A stretch of DNA of 64,000 bases, from positions 806,001 to 870,000 of the forward strand of contig NZ_CP045200.1 in NCBI RefSeq assembly GCF_018636735.1, read 5' to 3'. Of the stretch, positions 7,050 to 16,756 are shown one piece after another. Within the stretch, counting starts at the first letter, position 1. Every line of letters begins with the position of its first letter. The position numbers and the translations under genes were made by a program. The notes beneath the pieces are model-generated. The model saw only the letters and a program-made list of their open reading frames with translations, had not been told where the DNA came from and did no database searches. This DNA is from Erythrobacter sp. 3-20A1M. Lineage in GTDB: Bacteria > Pseudomonadota > Alphaproteobacteria > Sphingomonadales > Sphingomonadaceae.

Positions 7050-9992
7050 GTGAGCCTTACCTCTCTTCGCCGTCGCTCGGCCATCGCCCTCCTCCCGCTG
7101 TTCGCACTGACGACCACCGCCTACGCCGCGGTGGACAATGGCGCGGCAGTTGCCGAGAAGGCCGCTCCGGCACAGGCGCAGCAGGCCCCGGCACCCGCGC
7201 CCGCCCCGGCGACGAGCCAGCAGACGGTCACCGGCGAGACGCCGTGGAACTTCCCGATCTACGACATCCCGATCGATCAGGACGTCATCTACGGCACTCT
7301 CGACAACGGGATGAAATACGCCATCCTGCATAACGAGACGCCAAAGAACACGGTCGCCCTGCGGATGCGCTTCGGCTTCGGCTCCATCGCCGAATCGGAC
7401 GAGGAACAGGGGCTCGCCCACTTCATCGAACACATGGCCTTCAACGGTTCGAAGAACGTACCCGAAGGCGAGATGATCAAGCTGCTGGAGCGCAAGGGCC
7501 TGGCCTTCGGTGCCGACACCAACGCCTCCACCGGCTTCGATGCCACCATGTACAAGCTCGACCTGCCGCAGAATAATGCGGACCTGCTCGATACCGGGCT
7601 GATGCTGTTCCGCGAGACCGCGTCGAACCTCACCATCGCCCCCGAAGCAGTCGACCGCGAGCGCGGCGTGGTGCTGTCGGAAATGCGCACGCGCGACAGC
7701 TTCGGCCTGCGGCAGGCGAAGCAGAACCTTCAGTTCGAACTTCCCGGGGCGCCGTTCGGCACGCGCCTGCCGATCGGCACGGCGGACGTACTGAAAAACG
7801 CGACCGCTTCCGAAATCCGCTCGCTCTACGAGCGGTATTACCAGCCGGAGAACGCCGTCCTGGTCGTGGTCGGCGACATCGATCCCAAGATGGTCGAACC
7901 GGAGATTCGCAAGTATTTCGCCGACTGGAAACCGGAAGTCGCCGCGGGTGCTCCGCTCGACCGCGGCTCGGTCGATACGAACCGCAAGACCGAAGCCGAC
8001 ATCTTTGTCGATCCGGCAGTGCCCTATGCGGTCTCGATCGACCGGATCAGCGACTATTCCTTCCGCCCGACCAGCGTTGCCTCGCTGCGCCAGCAACTGC
8101 TCGAAAATCTTGGCGCGAGCATCGTTTCGCGCCGGATCCAGAAGATTGCGCAGCAACCCGATGCTATGATCGTCGGGGGCGGTGCAGGGATCAGCTCCAT
8201 CCTGCAGGGCGCCGACACCGCTTCCATCAGCCTCACCGCGAAGGAAGGCCAATGGGAAGATGCGCTGCGCATCGGCGAACAGGAGCTGCGCCGGGCGAAG
8301 GAATACGGCTTTACCCAGGCCGAACTGAACGAACAGCTGGCGAATACTGAAACGAGCTTCCGTCAAGCGGCAGAGCAACAGGGCACACGGCGCAGCGCCG
8401 GGCTGGCCGAATCGATCGCCAACACGGTCGGCGAGGACGATCTGTTCGTGACGCCAGCAGCGTTCCTGGCCGCGTTCGAGCAGATCAAGCCGACACTGAC
8501 GGTCGATGCGGTGAATGCCGCCTTCGCCAGCGGCTATGCGAGCGACAATCCGCTGATCTTCGTGAGCAGCAAGGAACCGGTCGATGGCGGCACGGACCAC
8601 GTCCTGTCGGTCTATCGCGAGGCGCAGGGCACGCCCGTGAGCGCCCCCGAGGACAAGGCGGTGGCCGAATTCGGCTACACCGATTTCGGTACGCCGGGGA
8701 ATATCGCGAGCGACAGCACGATTCAGGATCTGGGCATCCGCACGATCCGGTTCGGCAACAATGTCATGCTGAACCTCAAGCAGACCGATTTCGAAGACGG
8801 GCGCCTGCGCTTCACGGTCAATATCGGTCGCGGCGTCCTGTCGCTCCCCGCCGACGAACCCGGCCTGCCCATCTACATGGGCGCGATGTATGCGCAGGGC
8901 GGTCTGGGCAAGCACAGCTATGACGAGTTGCAGACCATCCTGGCGGGCAAGGACGTTTCCGCCGGCATCAGCCCGTCGCTCGACGCCTTCCAGATCAGCG
9001 GCAGCACCAAGATGGCGGATTTCGAGCGCCAGATGGAACTGAGCACGGCCTACCTGACCGATCCCGGCTATCGGCCCGAAATGGAGGCGCGCTGGCAGGG
9101 TATCGTGCCCCTGTTCGAGGCCCAGCTGAAATCCACGCCGCAGCAGGTCGCGGCGGCCAATGTCGATCGCATCCTCGCCGATGGGGATCAGCGCTTCGGC
9201 ATTCCGGACGAGGCGACCCTCTTGAGCCGCAATACGCAGGAACTGAAATCGGCGCTCTCGAAAGTCCTGGCGAATGCGCCGATCGAAATCTCGGTGGTTG
9301 GCGACTTCGATCCCCAGCAGGTTATCTCCGACGTCGCCGAGACTTTCGGCGCGCTGCCCGAGCGCAAGGCGAACTTCACACCGACCTCGTCCTACGCGGG
9401 TGTCAGTTTCCCGGCCGACAAGAGCGAGGTGACGCTCTATCACGAGGGCACACCGGATCAGGGCCTCGCCATCGTCGACTGGCCGACCACCGACGACGGC
9501 GACGCGCGGGAAGAAGCGGTGCTGAACATGCTGGCGCAGGTCATGCAGCTCGAGCTAACGGAGGAAATCCGCGAGAAGCTGGGCGCGAGCTATTCGCCGA
9601 ATGCCTTCTCGACGATGTCCGACACCTTCAAGGGCTACGGCTATCTCGGTGTGCAGATCGTCATCGCGCCGGACACGCGCGACGAGGTCTACAAGGCGGT
9701 CGATACGATCACGAAGTCCCTGCGCGACGCGCCAATCGACGCCGATACGCTGCAGCGGGCCCGCGCGCCCGTGATGGAGCAGATCGACAAGTCGCTGCGC
9801 GAGAACGGTTACTGGCTCGGTGTGGCTTCGCATGCGCAGAGCGAAGCCGCGCGGCTGGAGCGTTATCGCACGCGCAAGGAACGCTATGCCAGCGTCACCG
9901 CGGCGGACATCCAGGCAGCCGCGAAAAAGTACCTCCAGCAGGGTGCGGAGAAGCGGATTTCGGTGATCCACGAAAGCCTGCGAGGCGAATAA
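7050..9992 (+). CDS. M16 family zinc metallopeptidase, two-lobe (pitrilysin/insulinase-like)
   Basis: A 980-residue peptidase that starts with GTG after AGAGGAA. The N-terminus is a signal peptide (LLPLFALTTTAYAA), followed by an Ala/Pro/Gln-rich linker, so the enzyme is exported to the periplasm. The inverted zinc motif HFIEH is at residues 124-128, and the third ligand is probably the Glu in RERGVVLSEM about 75 residues later. Inactive-type M16 domains fill the C-terminal half, giving the four-domain pitrilysin architecture in one chain. Family members degrade peptides inside a clamshell chamber. It sits between purC and purS-purQ with no obvious functional link. Confidence 0.92.
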   Translation: MSLTSLRRRSAIALLPLFALTTTAYAAVDNGAAVAEKAAPAQAQQAPAPAPAPATSQQTVTGETPWNFPIYDIPIDQDVIYGTLDNGMKYAILHNETPKNTVALRMRFGFGSIAESDEEQGLAHFIEHMAFNGSKNVPEGEMIKLLERKGLAFGADTNASTGFDATMYKLDLPQNNADLLDTGLMLFRETASNLTIAPEAVDRERGVVLSEMRTRDSFGLRQAKQNLQFELPGAPFGTRLPIGTADVLKNATASEIRSLYERYYQPENAVLVVVGDIDPKMVEPEIRKYFADWKPEVAAGAPLDRGSVDTNRKTEADIFVDPAVPYAVSIDRISDYSFRPTSVASLRQQLLENLGASIVSRRIQKIAQQPDAMIVGGGAGISSILQGADTASISLTAKEGQWEDALRIGEQELRRAKEYGFTQAELNEQLANTETSFRQAAEQQGTRRSAGLAESIANTVGEDDLFVTPAAFLAAFEQIKPTLTVDAVNAAFASGYASDNPLIFVSSKEPVDGGTDHVLSVYREAQGTPVSAPEDKAVAEFGYTDFGTPGNIASDSTIQDLGIRTIRFGNNVMLNLKQTDFEDGRLRFTVNIGRGVLSLPADEPGLPIYMGAMYAQGGLGKHSYDELQTILAGKDVSAGISPSLDAFQISGSTKMADFERQMELSTAYLTDPGYRPEMEARWQGIVPLFEAQLKSTPQQVAAANVDRILADGDQRFGIPDEATLLSRNTQELKSALSKVLANAPIEISVVGDFDPQQVISDVAETFGALPERKANFTPTSSYAGVSFPADKSEVTLYHEGTPDQGLAIVDWPTTDDGDAREEAVLNMLAQVMQLELTEEIREKLGASYSPNAFSTMSDTFKGYGYLGVQIVIAPDTRDEVYKAVDTITKSLRDAPIDADTLQRARAPVMEQIDKSLRENGYWLGVASHAQSEAARLERYRTRKERYASVTAADIQAAAKKYLQQGAEKRISVIHESLRGE

Positions 9993-10121
9993 GGGCCGGG
10001 TTCGCCCCCGTATCCAGGGTATATGGCGGGGTGGTGCCGATGGACGGCGCCGCCCCGCCGCTCTATGAGGGCCACGATATTCTCGCGGCGCTCGCCGCCG
10101 TCCCAGCAGGAGTCCCGCCCA

Positions 10122-10364
10122 GTGAAAGTTCGCGTCTTCGTCAGCCTGAAACCCGGCGTGCTCGACCCGCAGGGCCGCGCGGTCCATCACGCGCTGGAGG
10201 GGCTGGGATATGACGGCGTGGAGAACGTACGTATCGGGCGCACGGTAGAGCTCGAAGTGGCCGAGGGCACCGATCGCGCCACGATCGCCGAGATGTGCGA
10301 ACGGCTGCTCGCCAATACCGTGATCGAGAACTACGAAATCGCTTTCGACGAGGGTCGCCGATGA
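10122..10364 (+). CDS. purS: Phosphoribosylformylglycinamidine synthase subunit PurS
   Basis: An 80-residue small subunit of the three-part FGAM synthase (PurS-PurQ-PurL). PurS bridges PurQ and PurL for ammonia channelling. It begins [18 protein letters not shown] with GTG at 10122 after AGGAGT and contains [14 protein letters not shown], typical of PurS. The frame is open for 33 codons upstream, but that part does not look like PurS. Its TGA overlaps the purQ ATG by 4 bp. Confidence 0.95.
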   Translation: MKVRVFVSLKPGVLDPQGRAVHHALEGLGYDGVENVRIGRTVELEVAEGTDRATIAEMCERLLANTVIENYEIAFDEGRR

Positions 10365-11032
10365 AAGCCGCCGTCGTCACCTTCCCCGGTTCCAATTGTG
10401 ACCGGGACATGGCGGTCGCGCTGGAGCAGGTGATGGGCCGCGCTCCGGTCCGGATCTGGCACGGCGAAGCGCAATTGCCCGACGGGCTCGACCTGATCGC
10501 CCTGCCGGGGGGATTTTCCTACGGCGACTATCTGCGCTCCGGCGCGATGGCGGCGAACAGCCCGATTATGCGCGCGGTCATCGAACAGGCGAACCGTGGC
10601 GTTCCGGTGCTGGGCATCTGCAACGGCTTCCAGGTTCTGACCGAAGCCGGATTGTTGCCCGGTGCGCTGATGCGCAATGCCGGCCAGACCTTCATCTGTC
10701 GTACCGTCCGCCTGCGGGTGGAGAACGCCCGCACGATGTTCTCCGCAGGTTATGCCGAAGGAGGCGAAATCCGCATCCCGGTGGCCCACCACGACGGCAA
10801 TTACTTTGCCGATGACGAGACGCTCGACCGGCTGGAGGGAGAGGGTCGAGTGGTGTTCCGCTATCTGGATGCCACCAATGGCTCGCGTCGCGACATTGCG
10901 GGAATCGTGAACGGGGCGGGCAACGTGCTGGGCATGATGCCCCATCCCGAACGCGCGATCGACCCGGCGCATGGGGGAACGGATGGGCGCGCGCTGTTCG
11001 AGGCGGCGCTTTCCAACTCAGTCAACGCCTGA
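10361..11032 (+). CDS. purQ: Phosphoribosylformylglycinamidine synthase subunit PurQ (glutaminase)
   Basis: A 223-residue class I glutamine amidotransferase that makes ammonia for FGAM synthesis. Signatures are [10 protein letters not shown] near the N-terminus, [13 protein letters not shown], the nucleophile in [11 protein letters not shown], and the His-Glu pair in GMMPHPERA near the C-terminus. It is translationally coupled to purS. purL, the synthetase subunit, is not downstream: the next gene is on the opposite strand. Confidence 0.97.
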   Translation: MKAAVVTFPGSNCDRDMAVALEQVMGRAPVRIWHGEAQLPDGLDLIALPGGFSYGDYLRSGAMAANSPIMRAVIEQANRGVPVLGICNGFQVLTEAGLLPGALMRNAGQTFICRTVRLRVENARTMFSAGYAEGGEIRIPVAHHDGNYFADDETLDRLEGEGRVVFRYLDATNGSRRDIAGIVNGAGNVLGMMPHPERAIDPAHGGTDGRALFEAALSNSVNA

Positions 11033-11053
11033 ATCGTTCGGGCAGCGGCGCAG

Positions 11054-13413
11054 CTACGCGGGTTCGCGATCGCGCATCCGGAACAGGGAATCCGTGTCGC
11101 TGACGTTCATCGGTCGCCCGAAGAGGTAACCTTGCATCTTGGTGCAGCCGAGGTCGCGGATCAGATCCGCCTCCTCCGCCTGCTCGACTCCTTCGGCGGT
11201 GGTCGCCATTTCGAGGAATTCCGCCATGGCCACCACCGCACGGATGATGGCCAGGCTTTCGATGTTGCCTTGCGCGGCACCGTTCACGAAGCTGCGATCG
11301 ATCTTGATGTTCGAGAAATGCAGCTTGCGCAGATAGCCCAGCGACGAATAGCCGGTGCCGAAATCGTCGAGCGCTACCTTGCAACCCAGCGCGATCACTT
11401 CCTCCATCGCCCGGCGGGCACGGTCGGCGTCGTTCAGGAAGACGCTTTCGGTTACTTCAATCTCCAGTCGGCTCGGGTCCAGGCCGCTGGCGGATAGCGC
11501 GCGCACGACATCTCCCGAAAAATCCGGATCGAGCAATTGCTCGGCCGATACGTTCACGCTGAGCCGAACATGCGTGGGCCAGCGGGTCGCGTCACGGCAG
11601 GCACGCTCCATCACCCAGCGGCCGATCGGCACGATCAGCCGCGTCTCTTCCGCCAGGCGGATGAAGCGATCCGGGGGAATGGGGCTGCCGCCTTCGGGAT
11701 GCCAGCGGATCAGCGCCTCGAAGCTCATCAGCGTTTCGCTGCGGGCATCGACGATCGGCTGATACTGGAGGTGGAACTCGCCCCGCTGAAGCGCCGCGCG
11801 AAGCGCAGTCTCCAGTTGGCGGCGTTCCTCCGCCACGGCGAACAGTGTCGGTTCGTAGCACCGGTAGACGCCGCCCCTCTCATCCTTCGCCCGATAGAGG
11901 GCGAGGTCGGCATTGCGCAGCAGCATCTCGACCGTCGTGCCGTCCGCCGGGCCGGTGGCGGAGCCGATACTGGCCCCGATATGCAGCGTATGCTCGTCGA
12001 CCGAATACGGCTCCGACAGCAGTTCGATCAGCCATTCCCCGCGTTCGGCGAGGAGCCGCGGATTGGAGACGTCGCGCACGACCACGGCGAACTCGTCCCC
12101 ACCCAGCCGCCCGCAGAACGTGTTGTCGTCCATCGCATCGTTCAGTCGCTTGGCAACCTGCGCCAGCAACGTATCGCCGACGAGATGGCCCAGCGAATCG
12201 TTCACCGCCTTGAAGCGATCGAGATCGATCATCATCAGAGCGCATTGCGTCCGCCACTTTTCCGCGAACCGCAGCGCTTCGGCCAGCGCCTCGGTCAGCA
12301 TCATCCGGTTGGGGAGACCGGACAGCGTATCGTAGCGGGCGAGATAGGCGATCTTCTCGTTCGATTCGTGCTGTTCGGTGACATCCGATCCGACGCCCCT
12401 GAAACCGGCAAAATTTCCCTGCTCGTCATAGGCGGGCATGCCCGAGAGTTCCCACCACTTCACGTTCCCGTCGAGCACCACGCGGACCGCCAGACTTGAA
12501 AAGGATTCGCGCCGGGTGAACTTTTCGGCGAGTTGCCGGTGCACGGGCAGCGCCTCCTGGTTCTGCCAGTCGTCGCCCAGGATCAGCCGGAGGAAAGGCT
12601 CCCCCTCGATATCGACGGGGCTGGCCCGCAACGCGCCTGCGAAGCGCATGCTCGGATCGCAGACCCGGCGCGCGGTGTCGATTTGCCACAGCCAGTCCGC
12701 CTCGCTTTCCTCGAACTCTCCCAGCAGCATGGAGACGACCTCGTCCTTCTCGGCCCGGTCGGCCTCCGCATCGCGCACGCGCAGGAAATTCTCTCCCCGC
12801 AGCAATACGTTGATACCCAGTATCACAGTCAGAACCGCGATCGCTCCGGCGGGCACCGGAGCCCCGTCCAGCAGCATGGCCGCCACGCTCGCTCCGCCCA
12901 CTATCGCCAGGAACAGCACCGCCGCGAGCGGGACGACCGCCATCAGGGCGGCGGAGGTCGCCATGACGGCGACCACAGCGGGCCCGCCATCAGCAATTCG
13001 GTTTGCGTGCCCCACACCGCCAGCGCGAGCGCGAAGACGCCCCAGGCAAACCCGATCGGTGCCGAGCCGATCGCCCGGATAAGAGCGCGGTGGCGGCTGA
13101 TCCGCTCGATCCGCTCCAGCCGCATGGTCCGGCTGGTAACGATGTAGCGCGCGAGCCCGACCGCCAGGAGCGAAAGCCAGCCGACCGTCGCCCACACGGG
13201 CAGCGCGGGGTGGGAAATGGCGAAGGCTGCCCCGGCCGCGATGACCTGGCCCAGCATTCCCATGCGCCAGTATCGGGCGGCATGTGCATGCTGCAAGGCA
13301 CGCAGGCGCGACCAGTCCAGCCCGCCGCGATCGCTCAGGCCGAGCAGGGCCGACAACCTCAACGGCGAATCGGGCCGAAGATGCCGGTGCGCAGGCGAGG
13401 AGATGTCCTTCAC
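11054..13413 (-). CDS. Bifunctional GGDEF-EAL cyclic-di-GMP protein, frame broken near the N-terminus
   Basis: Two overlapping frames together encode about 786 residues. The N-terminal frame (GTG at 13413, stop at 12943-12945) carries membrane segments such as GQVIAAGAAFAISHPALPVW. The second frame (to 11054) continues with membrane segments, a PAS domain, GGDEF (GRLGGDEFAVVV) and EAL (FEALIRWHP, then DDFGTGYSSLGYL). Both catalytic motifs look intact, so diguanylate cyclase and phosphodiesterase activity are plausible. A -1 shift near 12980 would join them, and GGGCCCG at 12979-12985 sits there in the X XXY YYZ phase. Alternatively the second frame may start at ATG near 12963 with fewer membrane segments. 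A one-base assembly error is the simplest alternative. Confidence 0.72.
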
Positions 13414-13520
13414 CGGTGGCGCAATAAACGCGAGTGGTTAGTCGCCCGTTAAGACCCGCCTGGACGCGGCGAATCCACCCCGGGTTGCGCGCCCGCTAAG
13501 CTAGCGGCGGCATGCCGTGG

Positions 13521-13848
13521 TTACAGGGGCCGCTCCAGCGGCAAAGACGACAGCGCTCGGACGAACAAGCGAGACCACCAGCTAATGCCGGGCTCTGTGA
13601 ATTCGATTTCCGGATCGTCGTCGCGCGTGTCGATCCAGCCGACCACCATCGGCAATCACCACCCGGTAGGTGTCGAGGGCAATCGTATCGTCGAAAACCT
13701 TCCGCATCTCCCCGGCTATCTCCGGGCTGTCGATCATGATGCCCAGCTCGGTGTTCAAGGCGAACGAACGAGGGTCGAAATTGAACGAGCCGATGAATAC
13801 CGTACTGCCAGCGACGGTGAAGGCCTCGGCATGAAGGGTCGGTCCGTC
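13521..13848 (-). pseudogene. Relic of a phospholipase D-like protein (C-terminal part only)
   Basis: Read leftward from 13848 the sequence encodes LHAEAFTVAG...VFIGSFNFDPRS, which is the second HKD region of PLD/cardiolipin synthase-like proteins, followed by the typical NTELGIMIDSP stretch. After about 13641 the match continues in another frame (WIDTRDDD, then SWWSRL and LSSLPLE) and ends at TAA 13521-13523. So there is a one-base frameshift. The motif normally reads HxKxxxxD; here Lys is Glu and Asp is Ala. The 5' part is missing: homology stops at the MscS stop codon at 13847. This is a decayed remnant, not a working gene. Confidence 0.75.
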
Positions 13849-15484
13849 ACGCGATCGCGGATTTCCCCTGCTGGGTTTGCAGGTGGACCGTCCGGGTGGG
13901 GAAGGCGATACCGATGCCGCGTTCATCGAGCTTGCGCATGATGGCCAACAGAAGCGCTTCCTGCATCGCCAGCGATTCCGGGTAGGAGCGCGTCCGGAAG
14001 TAGGCGAAGAACTCGATGTGGAGCGCGCTATCTCCGAAGCCATTGAAACGGACCCTGGCGTCATCATCGATGATGTTCTCGTCCGCCTCGAGTATCGCGC
14101 GCAGTTCTGCGAGCAGGCGCTCCATCTGGTCCGCATCCGTATCGTAGGTGACACCCAGCGTCTGATTGAACAGGAAGCGATCCCGCAGAGCGAAATTCTC
14201 TATTCGATCGGACGCCAGGTTACCGTTGGGGATCGAGACCAGCGTGCGGTTGTTGGTGCGCACCAGTGTCGAGCGCATCCCGATATCTTCGACCGTGCCG
14301 AAGACATCGCCGATCTTCGCCACATCGCCCACCTGCATGGGACGGTCCGCGATCAGGGTGACCGAGCCTACCAGATTCTCGACGGTCTTCTGCGCGCCAA
14401 GGGCGAGAGCAAGGCCGCCGATGCCGAGCGCGGCGATGCCGGTCGTTATATCGATTCCGATCGTGTCGAGGACCGCGATGAACGCGATCGCCAGCAGCGC
14501 GACCTTTGCGCCGCGGCGCAGGAACGTGACGACGGCTTCCGCCTGTCGGCGTTCCGCACGGCGCATTCGACCCGTCAGAATACGCGCTATAGCGTCGACC
14601 AGCCGCAGGGCGAACCACGCCAGAGCGATCCAGGCGACAATGCCGGCGTAACGCAGGAAAGTCTGCCGGGCGATGATCGAGACCGGCAGATCCGCTGCAA
14701 GCAGATAGAAGGTGGCGACGACGAGATAGAGCGAAAGCGGCGGCAGTGCCGCTTGGAAGAACCGGTAAACGGCGCTTGCCTGCGGATCGGACATGACCTT
14801 TCGCAAGAGGAGGAGGAGCAGAGCTGCCGCGCCGCGGAATATGGCGAAGGCAATCACTGCTATGCCGATCAGTAAGAGCCAGTCGGTCCATGGCGCACCC
14901 GCAATCGCGACCTCGTCCGTCTGGTCCGCTGCGCTTGCTTGCTCGTCCGGAATGAAATCATCGACCGCCTGCGTTGTCTCGGAGGAAACCAGCCACCGTG
15001 CCGGTTCATTCTCCGCCGATATCCTCTCCAGCACGATCGCTGTCTGCTCTTCGCCGTCTCCGAACATGCCGACCTGTTCTCTATCGAGCGGCAATCCGTC
15101 GTCGAGCTGGCCATCGGCACTGTTCGAAAGCGCCAGGAAGGGCGCTAGCGAGCCGCCGCGATCGAGCGCGGTTTGGAATTTTCGCGCAAGCGCCGCCGCG
15201 CTGGCCTCATCACCCGCCGACGCGCTTGCCTCGCGCGCATCACCGTCGGCGCTGCTTCCACCCTCCACGAAGTAATTCGCCGCGCGCGCATAATCGCCAT
15301 CGGCCAATGCCTGCAAAAGCGCCGTGACGGTCGAACGGGGCGTCTCACGGCCGAATGGATCGGGTTCGACTGCAACGGTATCGGCAGTCGCCTCCGGAAC
15401 GGGTAGCGTCTGCGCGTGAGCCGGCAGCGAAAGGACTGCGAGCATAAAGCTGACGACGGTGAGAAGGACGGCGCGGCAGGCCAT
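13847..15484 (-). CDS. Mechanosensitive ion channel family protein (MscS-like) with periplasmic N-terminal domain
   Basis: A 545-residue protein starting MACRAVLLTVV with a cleavable signal peptide ending at AHA-QT. A periplasmic region of about 190 residues follows, then about 4-5 membrane segments. The MscS pore helix and beta domain are recognisable as GIGGLALALGAQKTVENL and IADRPMQVGD. It releases solutes when turgor rises suddenly. The ATG at 15484 overlaps the TGA of the regulator gene by one base (TGATG), so translation is coupled. It is the last gene of the leftward accessory cassette, and its stop runs into the PLD relic. Confidence 0.9.
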   Translation of the reverse strand: MACRAVLLTVVSFMLAVLSLPAHAQTLPVPEATADTVAVEPDPFGRETPRSTVTALLQALADGDYARAANYFVEGGSSADGDAREASASAGDEASAAALARKFQTALDRGGSLAPFLALSNSADGQLDDGLPLDREQVGMFGDGEEQTAIVLERISAENEPARWLVSSETTQAVDDFIPDEQASAADQTDEVAIAGAPWTDWLLLIGIAVIAFAIFRGAAALLLLLLRKVMSDPQASAVYRFFQAALPPLSLYLVVATFYLLAADLPVSIIARQTFLRYAGIVAWIALAWFALRLVDAIARILTGRMRRAERRQAEAVVTFLRRGAKVALLAIAFIAVLDTIGIDITTGIAALGIGGLALALGAQKTVENLVGSVTLIADRPMQVGDVAKIGDVFGTVEDIGMRSTLVRTNNRTLVSIPNGNLASDRIENFALRDRFLFNQTLGVTYDTDADQMERLLAELRAILEADENIIDDDARVRFNGFGDSALHIEFFAYFRTRSYPESLAMQEALLLAIMRKLDERGIGIAFPTRTVHLQTQQGKSAIA

Positions 15485-15951
15485 CACTTTTCGAACCTCT
15501 CGAGCTCGGCGAGCATATATCGATGGCCGCGTTCCTGCAGCTCGTAGAACTTTGCAAGGCTGGCGACGTTTTCCCGGCATTCCGGTCGTTCCATCCTGCT
15601 GGATGCAGCCTCGATCATGCGGCGATAGCCCGCAAACCGTTCGATGAGCTGCTTGATGAGCAAGGTGTAAGGATGCTCGGACATACCGAAGTAGGTCTCA
15701 CGTTCTCCCGGCTTCGATCGCCGTTCGATGATCTTGAGACCTTCCAGCAAGCGAAGGTTCGTGCTGACGCTGCCGCGGCTCACCATCAAGGTGTCTGCTA
15801 TCTCGGTAGACGTCAGGTCGCGCGCCACGACCATCAGGAGCGCCCATATCCGCCCGGTGATGCGCGCCTGGCCGTCTGATTCGGCGCTGATGCCCCTGCG
15901 TTCGATAAAATCCGTTTCTGCTTCGCTCAACGTGATCTTGCGGGTCGTCAT
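15484..15951 (-). CDS. GbsR/MarR family transcriptional regulator
   Basis: A 155-residue winged-helix regulator. The helix-turn-helix is near residues 48-75 (STEIADTLMVSRGSVSTNLRLLE), followed by the wing (RSKPGERETYF) and a helical C-terminal dimerisation part. GbsR-type proteins commonly control osmoprotectant or envelope genes. It lies between the MipA-like gene (ATGA overlap) and the MscS gene (TGATG overlap), so it is made with the proteins it probably controls. The palindrome at 17579-17596 is its most likely binding site. That assignment is an inference. Confidence 0.88.
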   Translation of the reverse strand: MTTRKITLSEAETDFIERRGISAESDGQARITGRIWALLMVVARDLTSTEIADTLMVSRGSVSTNLRLLEGLKIIERRSKPGERETYFGMSEHPYTLLIKQLIERFAGYRRMIEAASSRMERPECRENVASLAKFYELQERGHRYMLAELERFEK

Positions 15952-16748
15952 GGGACGTTCCGGCCGAAGGTATAGGTGAGCGCGACCCCGCCGGAAAACT
16001 GGTTCCGCGAGCCGAACCGCTCGACCAAGGGTGAATCGGCAGGATCGCCTACGAGCCGATCGTATTTGGCGTAGCTGTAGATACCCCAGCGCGGCGTAAG
16101 CTGGCGGATGTAGCCGGTGGTCGCACCGATCGCCTGAACGCCGCCATCGGGATCGTAGGCCGGCAGACCCGACGCCGCTGCGTCTGCCGGGCGAACTCCG
16201 AAATAGGCATTCTGGTAGCTGCTGTCCGTCACGGTCACCCGCGGACCGATGGAGAAAAGCTGCCGATCGCCCTCGCGCCAGACGTAATCGGCACCCAGAT
16301 TGGCGATGAAGCCATCATGTCCGGTAACGGCCTGCCTTCCTTCGGCCCGCAGGCGAATGCGGTCGCTCAACTGATACTGGGCGAAGGCTCCCAGCTCGAT
16401 CGAAATATCGACATCCGGAAAAGCGCCGCCCACCTCGGAGGACGATCGCTTTCCCTCGAACCCCAGCGACGGTCCTGCCGAGAACCTGTCGCCACGCAGA
16501 AGCGCGAAGCCGAAGCCCTCGTCCGGCGCTTCGAATTCGAACTCGTCGTCGCCGGCGGCGCGCGCGATATCGAAGAACGGCCGGACGGAAAGATCGTCCG
16601 AGCCTGGATAGCTCGGCGTGATCTGCGGCCCCAGTGCTATGCGGGTCCGTCGCGGTTCATCCCCGCTGTTTTTCTGAGCAAGCACCGGCGTCGCGGACAG
16701 AGCCGCGATGGCGACGGAAAAGACGAGAGAGAGCTTAAGTCCGGGCAT
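15948..16748 (-). CDS. MipA/OmpV family outer membrane protein
   Basis: A 266-residue protein with a signal peptide (LVFSVAIAALSATPVLAQ) and a beta-rich remainder ending in an aromatic-containing strand (GGVALTYTFGRNVP). The features IALGPQITPSYPGSDD, GPSLGF and the late NQFSGGVALTYTF fit the MipA/OmpV family, which are outer membrane barrels or scaffolds with a poorly defined role. The start at 16748 follows TAGGACT; the frame is open upstream through the channel gene but does not look coding there. Stop and next start overlap (ATGA). Confidence 0.85.
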   Translation of the reverse strand: MPGLKLSLVFSVAIAALSATPVLAQKNSGDEPRRTRIALGPQITPSYPGSDDLSVRPFFDIARAAGDDEFEFEAPDEGFGFALLRGDRFSAGPSLGFEGKRSSSEVGGAFPDVDISIELGAFAQYQLSDRIRLRAEGRQAVTGHDGFIANLGADYVWREGDRQLFSIGPRVTVTDSSYQNAYFGVRPADAAASGLPAYDPDGGVQAIGATTGYIRQLTPRWGIYSYAKYDRLVGDPADSPLVERFGSRNQFSGGVALTYTFGRNVP

Positions 16749-16756
16749 GGAAAGTC

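Noticed and set aside
6981-9443. 820-codon open frame on the minus strand inside the M16 peptidase gene
   Set aside because: Mirror frame of a clear peptidase. Composition is Arg/Asp/Gly-rich and shows no family motif.
12979-12985. GGGCCCG as proof of programmed frameshifting
   Set aside because: The phase is right, but the heptamer is GC-only and no clear downstream pseudoknot was seen, so it is reported as one of several explanations rather than as a feature.
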